Source: CAVZGO01 sp963774935
Lineage (GTDB): Bacteria > Chloroflexota > Anaerolineae > Anaerolineales > UBA4823
Direction: 5' to 3'
Assembly (NCBI GenBank): GCA_963774935.1
Contig: CAVZGO010000001.1
Span: forward strand, 124,001-188,000
Length of the DNA stretch: 64,000 bases
Below the pieces are notes generated by a model, which did no database searches, was not told the origin of the DNA, and worked only from the letters and a program-made list of their open reading frames with translations. Position 1 is the first letter of the stretch, and each line of letters starts with the position of its first letter. Positions 1 to 9,825 of this stretch are shown in pieces. The translations under genes were made by a program, and so were the position numbers.

Positions 1-120
1 CATCTGGTCTATCAGGTCAAGGATGCGATCCTCGTCAACAATGACATTATGGGTGAATGGCAGAGGCCGAGCCTGGTTCATGATCTCTTCAAGCCGGTCC
101 ACTAGTTGCAAGATGTCCAT
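1..120 (-). CDS. N-terminus of a small coaD-linked protein (cut by window edge)
   Basis: An ATG at 118-120 on the minus strand opens a frame that runs off the left edge after 40 codons. It starts MDILQLVDRLEEIMNQ and contains IVDEDRILDLIDQM near the edge. I recall short proteins with this kind of start lying next to coaD in Chloroflexi and Firmicutes, where they are labelled ATPase- or DivIVA-like. The function is not established. It lies in the same orientation as coaD, 140 bp downstream, and is probably the last gene of the rpmB-divergent operon. Confidence 0.6.
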   Translation of the reverse strand, partial: MDILQLVDRLEEIMNQARPLPFTHNVIVDEDRILDLIDQM

Positions 121-260
121 AAAAATTCCTCCCAATAAGGAAAGGGATGGTTTAATAATTCCTCGATTAAGTATCGCTACCAATCACCTGATCGGCTGGT
201 GTGCTTGATAGTGTTGCAAGCTTCAAGCCAATATTAGATTACACGCAAAGTGCAAATTCG

Positions 261-785
261 TCAATCCCGTAATGAGGTTGTTGGAACAACCTGTTGACCT
301 TCACCTAGCTCCCGAAAACGAGCTTTGAGAGCATCTTCGACATGTGCTGGAACCATGCTGCTTATATCACCGCCTAGGGAGGCAATTTCACGAACGGTTG
401 ATGATGAAAGGAAAGTGTGTTCTTCAGCAGTAATCAGCGAGATCACTTCAATTGCTGGGGATAGGCGGTGGTTGGCCAGCGCCATGCGAAATTCGTATTC
501 AAAATCCGAAAAGACTCGCAAACCGCGCACGATTACGTGTGCGTTATTCTTTTGGCAAAACTCAACTGTCAGCCCACTATAGCCCTTAACGATGATCTTC
601 GGATCGTTGAGGAAGGACTGCTTCACAAGATGGATGCGAGTATCTGGAGGAAGCAGCAATGATTTTAACGGTTTATCATAGACCGCGATCACAAGCTCGT
701 CGAATAGTCTGGCAGCTCGCTTGGCAATGTCAATATGACCATAATGAATCGGATCAAAAGTTCCAGGGAAAACAGCTCTAATCAT
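261..785 (-). CDS. coaD: Phosphopantetheine adenylyltransferase CoaD
   Basis: This cytosolic enzyme transfers AMP from ATP to 4'-phosphopantetheine, the penultimate step of coenzyme A synthesis. The 174-residue protein carries the nucleotidyltransferase motif GTFDPIHYGH near residues 8-17. It also has the C-terminal ISSSTVR-type motif, read here as LSSSTVREIASLGGDIS. Length is slightly above the usual 160 residues because of a C-terminal tail. The ATG at 785 has a good ribosome site (AAGGAA, 5 bases upstream). It follows recG by 43 bp on the same strand, matching the common recG-coaD order, although rsmD, often found between them, is absent. Confidence 0.97.
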   Translation of the reverse strand: MIRAVFPGTFDPIHYGHIDIAKRAARLFDELVIAVYDKPLKSLLLPPDTRIHLVKQSFLNDPKIIVKGYSGLTVEFCQKNNAHVIVRGLRVFSDFEYEFRMALANHRLSPAIEVISLITAEEHTFLSSSTVREIASLGGDISSMVPAHVEDALKARFRELGEGQQVVPTTSLRD

Positions 786-828
786 AGATTCCTTCGTTTA
801 TTTAATAAATAAAACCCTTTGATTACAA

Positions 829-3551
829 TTAACTAATATCACCCTGGCTGTCGCCCCAGGCTCGTAGCATGGCTGCTCGCAGCAGCAGGTTTTCAGAATG
901 ACTGAGGTCAGGATCCTGAGCAAATATTGCCTGGGCATGTCGGCGCGCTTTTTCGATCAGGCGTACATCAGTCAAATTTGCCATCTGCAGTTCAGAGAAG
1001 CCGGATTGTCGCGTTCCCAGGAAAAGACCGGGACCGCGTTGTTCTAAATCTTTCTCAGCAAGAACAAAACCATCATTTGTCTCTGTCATCACCTGCAGAC
1101 GTTCATTTTCGGCTTTATCTTCGGAATCGGGAATTAAAATACAGAACGATCTCTCAGCGCCACGTCCGACCCGCCCTCGGAACTGGTGCAGCTGCGCCAG
1201 CCCAAATCGATTCGCCCCTTCAATTACCATGACCGTTGAATTTGGTACATCGACACCCACCTCGACCACAGAGGTTGAAACAAGGATATTGTATTCGCCA
1301 TCGCGAAATCGTGTCATGACCTGGTCTTTCTCTTCAGGTCGCAACCTGCCGTGAAGCAAGCCCAGCTGCAGCTCCGGAAAATATTCTTTCTGTAACCGTT
1401 GATGCTCTTCAACAGCAGCGCGGGCTTCCGATTTTTCACTCTCTTCCACAAGTGGGTAAATAATGAAAGCTTGCCGTCCTTCTTGTACCTGTGTTCGAAT
1501 TAAGCGATATGCACGTTCGCGCTCACGTGGCAGCAGTACGTAAGTGCTAACCGGCTGCCTGCCAGGGGGCATCTCATCGATGATACTTAAATCCAGGTCA
1601 CCATAAACGGTCAATGCCAGTGAGCGTGGGATTGGAGTCGCGGTCATGACCAGTAAATGCGGGTTATCGCCCTTCGCCCGCAAGCTCGCACGCTGTTCGA
1701 CGCCAAAACGGTGTTGCTCATCCACGATGACGAGCTGCAGATCGGCAAACTGAACAGGATCCTCAAGTAAGGCATGGGTTCCAATAACCAAACGGATAGA
1801 CCCGTTGGTTAATCCTTCTCTTATAGATTGTTTTTCTGCTTCCGGGGTAGCACCAATTAATAGAGCGATTTCCTGCTCTTTGAGAACGAATTCTTGGTCC
1901 TCAGAGTTGGCTGTCCCAGCCGTGCCAGCCAGCAGCATCAACAGGCTCTGGTAATGCTGTTCTGCAAGAATTGATGTAGGCGCCATCAAGGCTGCCTGGG
2001 CGCCCCGGGAGACGATGGATGAGATGCTTAAGGCTGCTACAACTGTTTTACCAGAACCCACATCGCCTTGTAATAGGCGATTCATGGGCGTGCCTGATTG
2101 TAAATCTTGCCGAATATCTGAGTAGAGAGCGCTGTTGTGCTCCAGTGAGCGGAAAGGGCAGCCGGGCGAGTTGCTGGTCCAACCACTCATCTGCAACCAT
2201 AAAAATTCGCGCTGAACGTTCTTGCCAGACGCGCTTCTGGCGCAATACCCCAAGCTGCAACAGTAAGATTTCATCGAAGGATATTCGCTGTTGTGCATTT
2301 TTCAACATCTCCCAGGATTTCGGGGAAATGCACCTGCAAGATTGCGGTGGTCAGATCAATTAATCCAGCGGATTGGCGCACAGCTTCTGGCAGAGGGTCT
2401 TGCAGCCGCGGCGCCAGATTGGTGACTACCGTGTGCATTGTACGTCTCAACCAGCGCTGCGTGATTTGGGCGGTGAGGGGATAGACCGGGACGATCCGGT
2501 TCGTGCTGAGCTGCTGCTGCTCTATGGGCTCCCATTCTGGATTGTTCATCACTGCGCGACCGAGATATTGGTCGACTTTCCCGGATAAGACGATGTGGGC
2601 GCCACTATGAAGTCTGCGCACGACCCAAGGCTGATTGAACCAATTCAGGCGCAACAGACCAGTGCCATCTCCGAGTACAGCTTCCACAATTTGGGCATCA
2701 TTCCCTCGCACCATCAATTTACGCATGGTGACCGAGTGAATGGTGCCGATTACTGTGACTTCTTCACCATAATTCAAACGATTAATCGGTTTGAGGAGAG
2801 AATAATCATCATACCGGCGAGGGAAATAAAACAATAAATCCCTAAGAGTTCTCAGCTCCAAGCGAGCCAGGTTGCGAGCTGTGGCTGGACCAACACCGGA
2901 TAGCACTGTAACTGGAGCTTTCAGCGCTGCAGGTTCGAGGTCCTTGACTACCGATACGGGGCTGGTTTGCGAACTGGGCTTTCCAGTCTCAGACGCAGAC
3001 GAAACATCGGTAAAAGGCTCTGAGGAACCTTCCTCTACGTTTGGCCTGTCGGTTATCACTTCATGGATCGTATCCTCAGATGTTTCTTCTTCTTGATCTT
3101 CTGAGACCCCAGTCACCAATGTGCGCTCTTGCTCGTCCGATTGGTTTAATGGAACCTGTTGCTCCTGATTGATGTGATCCGTTGAATCAACCGGGAGTGC
3201 CTCTTGTGTTTTGGGACCCAATAGGGGCGACTCGGGTGGTGGAGTTGGTGCAGGGATGGGAGTATTCTCAAACTGCCCAATCGGCAGCGGCTCGTTGATG
3301 TCATACTCCCGTTGTATCCTCCGCCATAATCCTTGGAGTGTTTCAGCGCGCGATGCTGGTGATAGGCGTGGATAGCTGGTTATCCGGCTGATAACGAATT
3401 GGATTAAGTCTTCAGGCATGCCATCGGCGCGGGCTTCACCTTCCCACCAACCCGTGATACGATTTAAACCACCGATGACAGCCTTATTTCCGTAGCCGTT
3501 TTCTACTTCGATTTTAAAAATATTATAGATTTTTCGTATGGATGGCTTCAT
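829..3551 (-). pseudogene. recG: ATP-dependent DNA helicase RecG, reading frame broken twice
   Basis: RecG remodels stalled replication forks and Holliday junctions. The protein is spread over three frames: residues from 3551 to about 2318, from about 2318 to about 2135, and from there to 829. The junctions fit two one-base insertions, an extra A in GAAATCC near 2318 and an extra base in the CTCTCTAC stretch near 2135. With both repaired the product is about 906 residues. Domains seen are a 200-residue N-terminal extension with an acidic, Pro/Ser/Thr-rich linker, then the wedge/OB region (VTVLSGVGPATARNLARL onward). The helicase core follows with Walker A GDVGSGKTVV, VDEQHRFGV and the RGRVGRG motif VI. 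RecG is rarely dispensable, so sequencing error is more likely than decay. Confidence 0.9.
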
Positions 3552-3582
3552 TAAGTATAATTTTTTCAGTTAGATACCTGGA

Positions 3583-4425
3583 TCAAGATACAACAGCTGC
3601 AAAGCCCAATCCTTGGGGACCCACATGAACTCCGATAATTGTTGTGATATTTACAACTGGAATGGCTAAATGATCAAACTGATCTAGGTCTTCCATGAAC
3701 TGTCGGGCATCCGCTTCGGCATTTGAATGCAGGATAGCAAGACGATCTAATGGCCCCAGCTTAAGTAGAAACTCTTTTAACCGTTTAATTCCGCGCTGAC
3801 GAGTACGGGCTTCACCCATGCTAAGTACTTTTCCAGCCTGCACCTCAACGAATGGTTTTAAGTTCAAGAAATTACCGATCCGTGCTCGAGCCCAGGAAAC
3901 ACGGCCACTGCGGCGAACGTATTCAAGTGTATCCAGCATAGCGAATACTCGAGCGCGCCGGCGTACATCGTTTATGATTTCGATCACAAACTCGATTGGC
4001 TCCGATCGCTTGATTGCCTCAGCAGCTGCCAGTACCTGGAAGCCGGTCCCCAGTGAGAGCTGCTGGCTATCAAAGACAGTTACCCGGTTATCAAATGCGT
4101 TAGCAGCTACCTGGGCAGCATTAAAAATGCCACTCAGATTGCTAGCAGCATGAATTGAAATTATCTTTTGTGCACCATTTGATAGCAATTTTTCATATAA
4201 TTGTTCGTACTCACCAGCAGATGCAGTACCTGTAGTCGGTAGTTCTCGCCATCCAGGCAGCCGTTGGTAAAATTCTTCCCTGGTGATATCACGTCCATCC
4301 ACATATGATTTCCCATCAACCATCAGAATATTTGGCACTACACTGATTTGGTATTCGTCCAAAAGAGATTCGGGGATATCTGCAGTACTATCACAAACGA
4401 GGGCAATTGGATTATCCTGTGTCAT
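3583..4425 (-). CDS. DegV family fatty-acid-binding protein (FakB-like)
   Basis: The 280-residue protein starts ALVCDSTADIPESLL and has the DegV fold throughout, with the lipid-head-group region TTGTASAGEYEQLYEKLL and the RSGRVSWARARIGNFLN segment typical of the family. DegV/FakB proteins bind a fatty acid and present it to the kinase FakA for phosphorylation, so exogenous fatty acids enter phospholipid synthesis. The ATG at 4425 has AAAAGG upstream. It starts 16 bp after the DhaL-domain kinase gene, so a FakA-FakB pair is a strong inference. The bound lipid cannot be told from sequence. Confidence 0.92.
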   Translation of the reverse strand: MTQDNPIALVCDSTADIPESLLDEYQISVVPNILMVDGKSYVDGRDITREEFYQRLPGWRELPTTGTASAGEYEQLYEKLLSNGAQKIISIHAASNLSGIFNAAQVAANAFDNRVTVFDSQQLSLGTGFQVLAAAEAIKRSEPIEFVIEIINDVRRRARVFAMLDTLEYVRRSGRVSWARARIGNFLNLKPFVEVQAGKVLSMGEARTRQRGIKRLKEFLLKLGPLDRLAILHSNAEADARQFMEDLDQFDHLAIPVVNITTIIGVHVGPQGLGFAAVVS

Positions 4426-4441
4426 TGGTGCCTTTTGCTAC

Positions 4442-6118
4442 CTACTCAATGGAGATGATGAACTGGTAATGGGGTTGGCAACCTTCCTGGACCTCAATTT
4501 CCTGTTTGGGGTAGCGGAGGCGAATCTGATCTACGAGTTGAAATACCTCGTTTTTAGAAATATTATTGCCATAGAATAACGTAATCAGCTCATACTCCTT
4601 AGCCTCTGCTACCTCCAGCAGCGAGAAAACGCTTTCAGCCAATGAAGTGCTCGAAGATACCAGTTTACCATTATGTAAAGCAATGATCTGGCCTTCCTGT
4701 ACCTCCACACCATCCAATTCTACATTTCGTGTGGCAATTGTGATCTCACCAGTCTGCACCTCATTGATCGCCTCAGTCATTTCCTGTACAACACTCTCAA
4801 AATCACCATCCGGAATAAGGCGCATCATCGCAGCCAGGCCTTGGGGAACAGTTCGAGTGGGGATCACAGCGACCTTCTTGACAGTTAATTCAGCCGCCGT
4901 TTTGCCTGCCAAGATTATATTTTTATTATTAGGCAGCAAAATTACTTTGTCGGTGGGCAGGTTTTCAAATGAATGAATAATTTCTTGTGTGCTTGGATTC
5001 ATGGTTTGGCCGCCTTCAACAATTGCCGCTGCACCAAGGCTCGCAAACACACGCGCTAATCCGATGCCGGGAGAAACCGCTACAACCGCGATCTGTCCTT
5101 GCTCAATTGGAGCCAGAGTGAGCGGCACATCGCTGCAGGATTGGCTACGCTGCTCCATTTGAGCGACGAGGTTTTCCATAGCCACTTTCGTGATGGTACC
5201 AAGGTTCATTATATAGTCGATTGGGTGATAACGTTTATCTGTCGGCACATGAATATGCATACGGTACATCCCATCACCTTCTCCAACTTGAATGGATGTT
5301 CCCATCTGCTCCAGCTCGTTATAAAAATTAGCCAATTCCAGAGGCTGACTTGGTATGAAATCCACCACTACCTCGTAATCCTGACCAGGTTCGATGGCTT
5401 CCATGGCATTATCCAGGTTCATAGATGCCAGTGGCTGCACTGCCACCAGAGCTGTATCAAGTGGCTGACCTTGCAAAAAACGCAGCATGCCTTCAAGGAT
5501 AAAAAACAGACCTTTTCCACCCGAATCGACAACCCCTGCGTCCTTTAAAACTGGCAGCAATTCAGGAGTGCGTTGGACAGAGGCGTCCGATTCTTTCACC
5601 ATCGCTTCGAGAATGCCAGACAACTGGTTGGCTTCTGCAGCAATCTGGGCAGCTGCAGCAGCATCTTTCGCCACGGTCAAGATAGTGCCTTCAACTGGTC
5701 TAACCACGCCTTTATATGCGGTATCACGGCTTGCCGCGGTGGCCTTAACCAGGCTAGCAGCATCAAGCACATCCTGGTTGTCCATTGCTCGGGCAAAGCC
5801 GCGTAATAATTGGGAGAGAATTACACCTGAATTTCCACGAGCACCCATTAACGCGCCATGAGCAATTTGATGCGCCATTTTTCCGAAATTCTTCTCCGAT
5901 GAGCTAGCGACCTCATTGTAAGCCGCCTGCATGGTCAGCACCATATTTGTGCCGGTATCACCATCTGGAACCGGGAAAACATTTAAGGCATTCACTACCT
6001 GCTGGTTGGTGCGTAGCCAGGTTAAACCTGCTTCCAGCAAGATTTTTAAAGTTTGCCCATCTACAGGATTTTGGGAGCAGTAATCCTGGCGTTGGTTGGG
6101 TTGCACATCAGATAACAT
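4442..6118 (-). CDS. DhaL-domain kinase, fatty-acid kinase FakA-like
   Basis: The 558-residue protein starts at ATG 6118, chosen because AAGGAG lies 11 bases upstream. The open frame extends to a TTG at 6169 that overlaps asp23 and lacks support. An N-terminal DhaL (dihydroxyacetone-kinase ATP-binding) domain carries FPVPDGDTGTNMVLTM and GARGNSGVILSQLLRGFA. A middle domain and a C-terminal DegV-like half follow, with ILLPNNKNIILAGKTAA. This is the FakA/YloV architecture: phosphorylation of DegV-bound fatty acid. Gene order asp23-fakA-degV-recG supports the call. Confidence 0.92.
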   Translation of the reverse strand: MLSDVQPNQRQDYCSQNPVDGQTLKILLEAGLTWLRTNQQVVNALNVFPVPDGDTGTNMVLTMQAAYNEVASSSEKNFGKMAHQIAHGALMGARGNSGVILSQLLRGFARAMDNQDVLDAASLVKATAASRDTAYKGVVRPVEGTILTVAKDAAAAAQIAAEANQLSGILEAMVKESDASVQRTPELLPVLKDAGVVDSGGKGLFFILEGMLRFLQGQPLDTALVAVQPLASMNLDNAMEAIEPGQDYEVVVDFIPSQPLELANFYNELEQMGTSIQVGEGDGMYRMHIHVPTDKRYHPIDYIMNLGTITKVAMENLVAQMEQRSQSCSDVPLTLAPIEQGQIAVVAVSPGIGLARVFASLGAAAIVEGGQTMNPSTQEIIHSFENLPTDKVILLPNNKNIILAGKTAAELTVKKVAVIPTRTVPQGLAAMMRLIPDGDFESVVQEMTEAINEVQTGEITIATRNVELDGVEVQEGQIIALHNGKLVSSSTSLAESVFSLLEVAEAKEYELITLFYGNNISKNEVFQLVDQIRLRYPKQEIEVQEGCQPHYQFIISIE

Positions 6119-6165
6119 TAAATAATACTCCTTCGACGAGGTTTCGACCGTCAGGCTGTCTGTCC

Positions 6166-6522
6166 TCAATCCAGATCACTGATGCGCAGCCCGCGTACGT
6201 GTACGTTGACCGCCTGAACTGGCATTCCCAGGGACTTTTCCACATGGAATCGCACAGTATTCATAACACTGGCAGCTACGGATTTTATCCGAGTGCCATA
6301 TTCTACAATAATATACAGGTTAATTTTGATGGACTCGCCATCATAATCCACGGCAACACCATGCGTAGGGTCCTTTACCAATACGTGGGTCAAGCCACTC
6401 ATCAGGTTCTTGGAGGTCAACCCGACAACGCCATACGATTCCAATGCAGCATGATAAGCAATTGTGGCAATAGCTCTCGGTGAGACATGGATGCTGCCAA
6501 TGTGGGTGGTTTCTTCACTCAT
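6166..6522 (-). CDS. Asp23/Gls24 family envelope stress protein
   Basis: A 118-residue protein beginning MSEETTHIGSIHVSPRAIA, with the family core GVVGLTSKN, VAVDYDGESIKINLYIIVEYG and a C-terminal VNVHVRGLRI strand. Start ATG 6522 was preferred over TTG 6534 because GAGGG sits 5 bases ahead of it. Asp23 family members are small alkaline-shock or envelope-associated proteins, and the biochemical role is unclear. It is the first gene of the minus-strand operon with fakA (separated by 47 bp) and is divergent from rpmB, an arrangement also common in Firmicutes. Confidence 0.92.
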   Translation of the reverse strand: MSEETTHIGSIHVSPRAIATIAYHAALESYGVVGLTSKNLMSGLTHVLVKDPTHGVAVDYDGESIKINLYIIVEYGTRIKSVAASVMNTVRFHVEKSLGMPVQAVNVHVRGLRISDLD

Positions 6523-6557
6523 ATGTTCCCTCAAATATTGATATTTTGAAAACTCAT

Positions 6558-6586
6558 TTGCTGGTTCAAAATTTCTATGGTATGAT
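6558..6586 (+). promoter_or_regulatory. Candidate sigma-70 promoter of rpmB
   Basis: TTGCTG (6558-6563) and TATGAT (6581-6586) are separated by 17 bases, about 100 bp before rpmB. It lies in the divergent rpmB/asp23 intergenic region. The leader that follows contains CGAGGAT and ATCCTCG segments that could pair. Confidence 0.45.
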
Positions 6587-6686
6587 TGTGCGGCTGTCAG
6601 CCGAGGATGTCAAGTGATTTGATTTTCCTGGCTAATGATATTATACAATAGCGCTGATATCCTCGTAGGTAGAAAGGATTTATTCG

Positions 6687-6872
6687 ATGGCGAAATGTGC
6701 TCACTGTGGTAAGAAAACCACCTTTGGCTTGAACCGCCCGTGGTCCAAGAAGGCCACCCCGCGGACTTTCCGTCCCAACTTGCAGACGATCACTGTCACC
6801 GAAGATGGGCGGAAAGTGCGCAAAGTGCTGTGCACCAAATGCATTCGCACACTGGCGAAAACCAACGCATAA
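6687..6872 (+). CDS. rpmB: 50S ribosomal protein L28
   Basis: A 61-residue basic protein of normal L28 length, starting MAKCAHCGKKTTFG and containing the RTFRPNLQ segment characteristic of L28. Four cysteines form two CxxC pairs (residues about 4-7 and 49-52), so this is the zinc-binding form. AGAAAGGA lies ahead of the ATG. It is transcribed alone, away from asp23, and is followed by an intrinsic terminator at 6903. Confidence 0.97.
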   Translation: MAKCAHCGKKTTFGLNRPWSKKATPRTFRPNLQTITVTEDGRKVRKVLCTKCIRTLAKTNA

Positions 6873-6902
6873 TACTGATTCCTGATCCAACCAAATATTC
6901 TG

Positions 6903-6940
6903 ATAAAAATCGCGGTGTAAACCGTGATTTTTATTTAACC
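6903..6940 (+). terminator. Intrinsic terminator after rpmB
   Basis: A 14-bp stem (6903-6916 with 6921-6934, one G/A mismatch) with a GTAA loop runs straight into a T-rich tract. It ends the single-gene rpmB transcript and could also act on the minus strand for the kinase gene that ends at 6996. Confidence 0.85.
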
Positions 6941-6995
6941 TTTGACATCGGCACATTCCTTGAGCTACGACCAACAAAATTTAATTACTCCACGC

Positions 6996-8172
6996 TTAGA
7001 ATAGCGGATTGAGGCTGTAGTACACCCATAACCAGAATGGTATCAAACCACCCACCGTGATGATCGCCAGAAGGACCAGCAGCCAGGTGAACCAATCAAT
7101 CGATGGCCGGCTAATTTTCGGCTGCTCTAGCCGGCTATCCATTCGATCATTCTTTACAACCTTCGTCGATGAGGTGGATATTTGGACCGGCGGTGTTTGC
7201 ATCACTGGGGCAAGCGAAACAGGCTGGCTCGGACCAACTGGCACCTGGCTGGCGGCCGGGATTGAGGCATATTGGATTTCACCTGCCTGCTGGGATGGTT
7301 CTGGCCGGGGAGAAACTGCAAATTGGTTGCCTATATCTTCGGGACCCTGGTGTTGCAGAAAGCTGGACAGCACCCGACTAACCTGGTCAGCGGACCTGTA
7401 GCGGGAAAGCGGTACTTTTTCGAGCATTCGCAGCACCACCTGGTCTAACTCGGATGGAATCGTTGGATTGAGCTTGCGCGGTGATGGGGGCAGCATCTGG
7501 AGGTGTTGTTGACCTAATTCTTCAGCAGAATTACCATGGAAAGGGGTTTGACCGGTCAGTAATTCAAATAAGACTACACCCAATGAGTACACATCTGAAG
7601 CAGGCGAAGGAGGTTGACCGCTGGCTTGCTCCGGTGAGAAATACAAGGGTGATCCCCAGACGACCTTGCTGTCCTGACTATGTGGCAGGCTTGCCAATGC
7701 ATGGGCAATACCGAAATCGACTACCTTCACTTGCTGTTCCGGTGTGACCAGCAGAATTCTGTGGCTTGAGATCACAATGTACCAAACCGGCGCGGTGGGC
7801 GTGCCCAATTCCAGCACAGGCTTGTAACACCAAACCAACAGCTTCTTCAATTGGCAAGCGACCACGCTGGCGTAGGATGTTTTTCAGGTCAGTACCTGGC
7901 ACGAACTCCATGACGATGAACAGGCGGTCCTGGTCAAGACCAAAATCGTAAATCGTGGCGATATTCGGATGGCTAAGATTAGCAGCAGCCTTGGCTTCCT
8001 GGTGGAACCGTTGTCGAAATTCAGGACTTGAGGAATAATCTTTGCGAAGGATTTTTATTGCCACAGTACGTTCGAGAGTCAGGTCTCGACCGCGAAAGAC
8101 CTCAGCCATACCACCGGTGGCTTGTGGCTCTTCGAGGAGGTAACGATTGTTTAATAGTACCGCAGTGGTCAT
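6996..8172 (-). CDS. Membrane-anchored Ser/Thr protein kinase (one frameshift)
   Basis: A PknB-type kinase in two frames. The first runs from 8172 to about 7755 and holds the ATP lid ATGGMAEVFRGRD, VAIKILRKD and the catalytic HCDLKPQN. The second runs on to 6996 with VVDFGIAHA (DFG) and the SDVYSLGVVLFELLTG subdomain. The join needs one base restored in CAGAATTCTG near 7755 (AAT ATT CTG expected). The repaired product is about 391 residues: kinase domain 1-265, a Pro/Gln/Ser linker, and a single C-terminal transmembrane helix (WFTWLLVLLAIITVGGLIPF). Only a few residues follow the helix, so no external sensor is present. No Shine-Dalgarno precedes the ATG, but TATAAT lies at 8189-8194. It lies near PP2C and FHA genes. 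Confidence 0.88.
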
Positions 8173-8318
8173 GGGGTTAGTGGGGGTAATTATACCAAGT
8201 TGAAGGATTATATTTACGCCAGCATGGCTGATATCTTATGTGAACCCGTTGAGAAGGTATAACCTTAATACCGACACATTGGCGAGATATCCTTCTTTTT
8301 TCGAGTAAAATTTAGCGC

Positions 8319-8795
8319 ATGAAATCCAGTAGTTTCTTTCGCGACTTGTTCAGTTCGCCTGTAATATTTGGCTCTCTTGGTGTGGGCATCTTCCTGGCAG
8401 CACTCATTTTGGGTGTGTTATGGTTAACCCGCCCAACTGTGCCATCCCTTCCCGCAAAAGCTGCTGAATTAAGAGTGATTGCTGCACCTACCAATACACC
8501 CGTCCCACCTACCGCCACACCTCAGCCCACAAATCCACCCGTGGCAGACGGTCAAATCAGGGTGGGTGCAACCGTTCAAGTGATCGGTACAGGTGGAGAT
8601 GGTCTGCGCTTGCGCGCTGCTCCTGGTTTGAGTGAAAAAGTCCGCATCGTAGGGCAAGAAGGCGAAGCCTTTGCCGTTGAGGACGGTCCACGTGAAGCCA
8701 ATGGATACAGCTGGTGGTATCTGGTTGTGCCCGGCAATACAGAACGCTCTGGTTGGGCGGTAGCCAACTTTCTCCAGCTCGTACCCAACCCATAA
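8319..8795 (+). CDS. Membrane-anchored bacterial SH3-domain protein
   Basis: A 158-residue protein with a short cytoplasmic start, a transmembrane helix near residues 16-38 (IFGSLGVGIFLAALILGVLW) and a Thr/Pro-rich linker (TNTPVPPTATPQPTNPP). A C-terminal SH3b domain covers about 83-155 (GDGLRLRAAPGLSEKVRIV ... WWYLVVPG). Such domains usually bind peptidoglycan or peptides outside the membrane. It is divergent from the Ser/Thr kinase and 18 bp upstream of the DUF971 gene, so probably co-transcribed with it. No enzymatic domain is visible. Confidence 0.85.
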   Translation: MKSSSFFRDLFSSPVIFGSLGVGIFLAALILGVLWLTRPTVPSLPAKAAELRVIAAPTNTPVPPTATPQPTNPPVADGQIRVGATVQVIGTGGDGLRLRAAPGLSEKVRIVGQEGEAFAVEDGPREANGYSWWYLVVPGNTERSGWAVANFLQLVPNP

Positions 8796-8813
8796 TTCCG
8801 ACCGGAGGATTTT

Positions 8814-9137
8814 ATGAACGGGATCAAACCCGCTAACATCACTGCCAACCGGATCACCAGAGAATTTATCATTCAATGGGAAGACGGAGAAGCCAGTCGT
8901 TTCAGTTTTTCACTGCTGAGACATGCCTGCCCATGCGCAGAATGCCGGGGTGGGCATGATAAGATGGGTTCCAAGCCTGATCCGGCGATCTTCGATCTCC
9001 CGGATGAAGACACTGCTGCTACCCACCTGGTGAATGTGGAAGCGGTCGGCAGTTATGCCCTGACCCCATATTGGGACGATGGGCACCATTACGGTATTTA
9101 TACCTGGGATTACCTGCGTGCGTTAGATCACAAATAG
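8814..9137 (+). CDS. DUF971 (GBBH-like N-terminal) domain protein
   Basis: A 107-residue stand-alone DUF971 domain with FSFSLLRHACPCAECRGG and GSYALTPYWDDGHHYGIYTW, both typical of the family. The conserved Cys/His set suggests metal binding. In bacteria the domain is often linked to iron-sulfur cluster handling, but no role is proven here. Start ATG 8814 has GGAGG 5 bases upstream. Its last 10 bp overlap the end of the convergent NarL-type regulator gene. Confidence 0.88.
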   Translation: MNGIKPANITANRITREFIIQWEDGEASRFSFSLLRHACPCAECRGGHDKMGSKPDPAIFDLPDEDTAATHLVNVEAVGSYALTPYWDDGHHYGIYTWDYLRALDHK

Positions 9138-9784
9138 TCTTTTAAGTTATGCTCAACAGCATAAGCTGCAGCCTCGGCGCGATTGCTTACTCCCAGCTTG
9201 GAGAGAATGCTGCTGACATAATTCCGAACTGTCCCCTCACCCAAGAAGAGTGCTTTAGCAATCTCACGGTTAGTCTTACCCTCTGATACAAGAAGCAGTA
9301 CGTGTTTCTCTTGTTGAGTTAGATTGGAAAAAGCGGAAGCTTCTTCTTCTTTCGCAGCTTTACGCACTTCCTGGAAAATGCGCTGAGTTACTGCCGGGTC
9401 AAGCAATGCTTCACCGCGACCGACCGCCTCAATGGCACGCACCAGATCCTCTCCACCGATTTGCTTGAGAACATAACCGGAAGCGCCAGCGCGGATGGCT
9501 GAAAACAACATCTCATCTTCAGCGTATGAAGTGAGCATGATTACTTTCGAATCGGGAAACCGATCGGAGATTTCCTGGCATGCCTCAATTCCAGAACCGC
9601 CTGGCAGCCGGATATCCATCACAACGACGTTTGGCATGCTAATCTCCACCTGTTCAATTGCTTCCCGCGCGGTAGCAGCCTCGGCAACTACTTCGAAGTT
9701 CGGATGACGCTCCAGCAGTGCTTTCAATCCTAGCCGCACGACCTCATGATCATCCACCAATAAGATACGCTGTTTTTCCGTCAT
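9128..9784 (-). CDS. NarL/FixJ-type response regulator
   Basis: A 218-residue regulator. The receiver domain (RILLVDDHEVVRLGLKALL, phosphoacceptor Asp in VVMDIRLPGGSG, Lys in GYVLKQIGGED) spans about 5-120. A LuxR-type helix-turn-helix is at about 150-215 (NLTQQEKHVLLLVSEGKTN, NREIAKALFLGEGTVRNYVS). ATG 9784 was preferred because AGGAG lies 8 bases upstream. An ATG at 9829 overlaps the previous gene's stop and would add 15 unlike residues. It is the last gene of the PP2C-FHA-regulator operon, with no histidine kinase nearby. Confidence 0.95.
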   Translation of the reverse strand: MTEKQRILLVDDHEVVRLGLKALLERHPNFEVVAEAATAREAIEQVEISMPNVVVMDIRLPGGSGIEACQEISDRFPDSKVIMLTSYAEDEMLFSAIRAGASGYVLKQIGGEDLVRAIEAVGRGEALLDPAVTQRIFQEVRKAAKEEEASAFSNLTQQEKHVLLLVSEGKTNREIAKALFLGEGTVRNYVSSILSKLGVSNRAEAAAYAVEHNLKDYL

Positions 9785-9825
9785 CGAGTTCTCCTCTGCG
9801 TTATTCCAACCAGTCGCGACCTGGC

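Noticed and set aside
6597..6977. 126-codon minus-strand frame over rpmB
   Set aside because: It is the shadow of the L28 gene and its terminator and has no plausible protein features.
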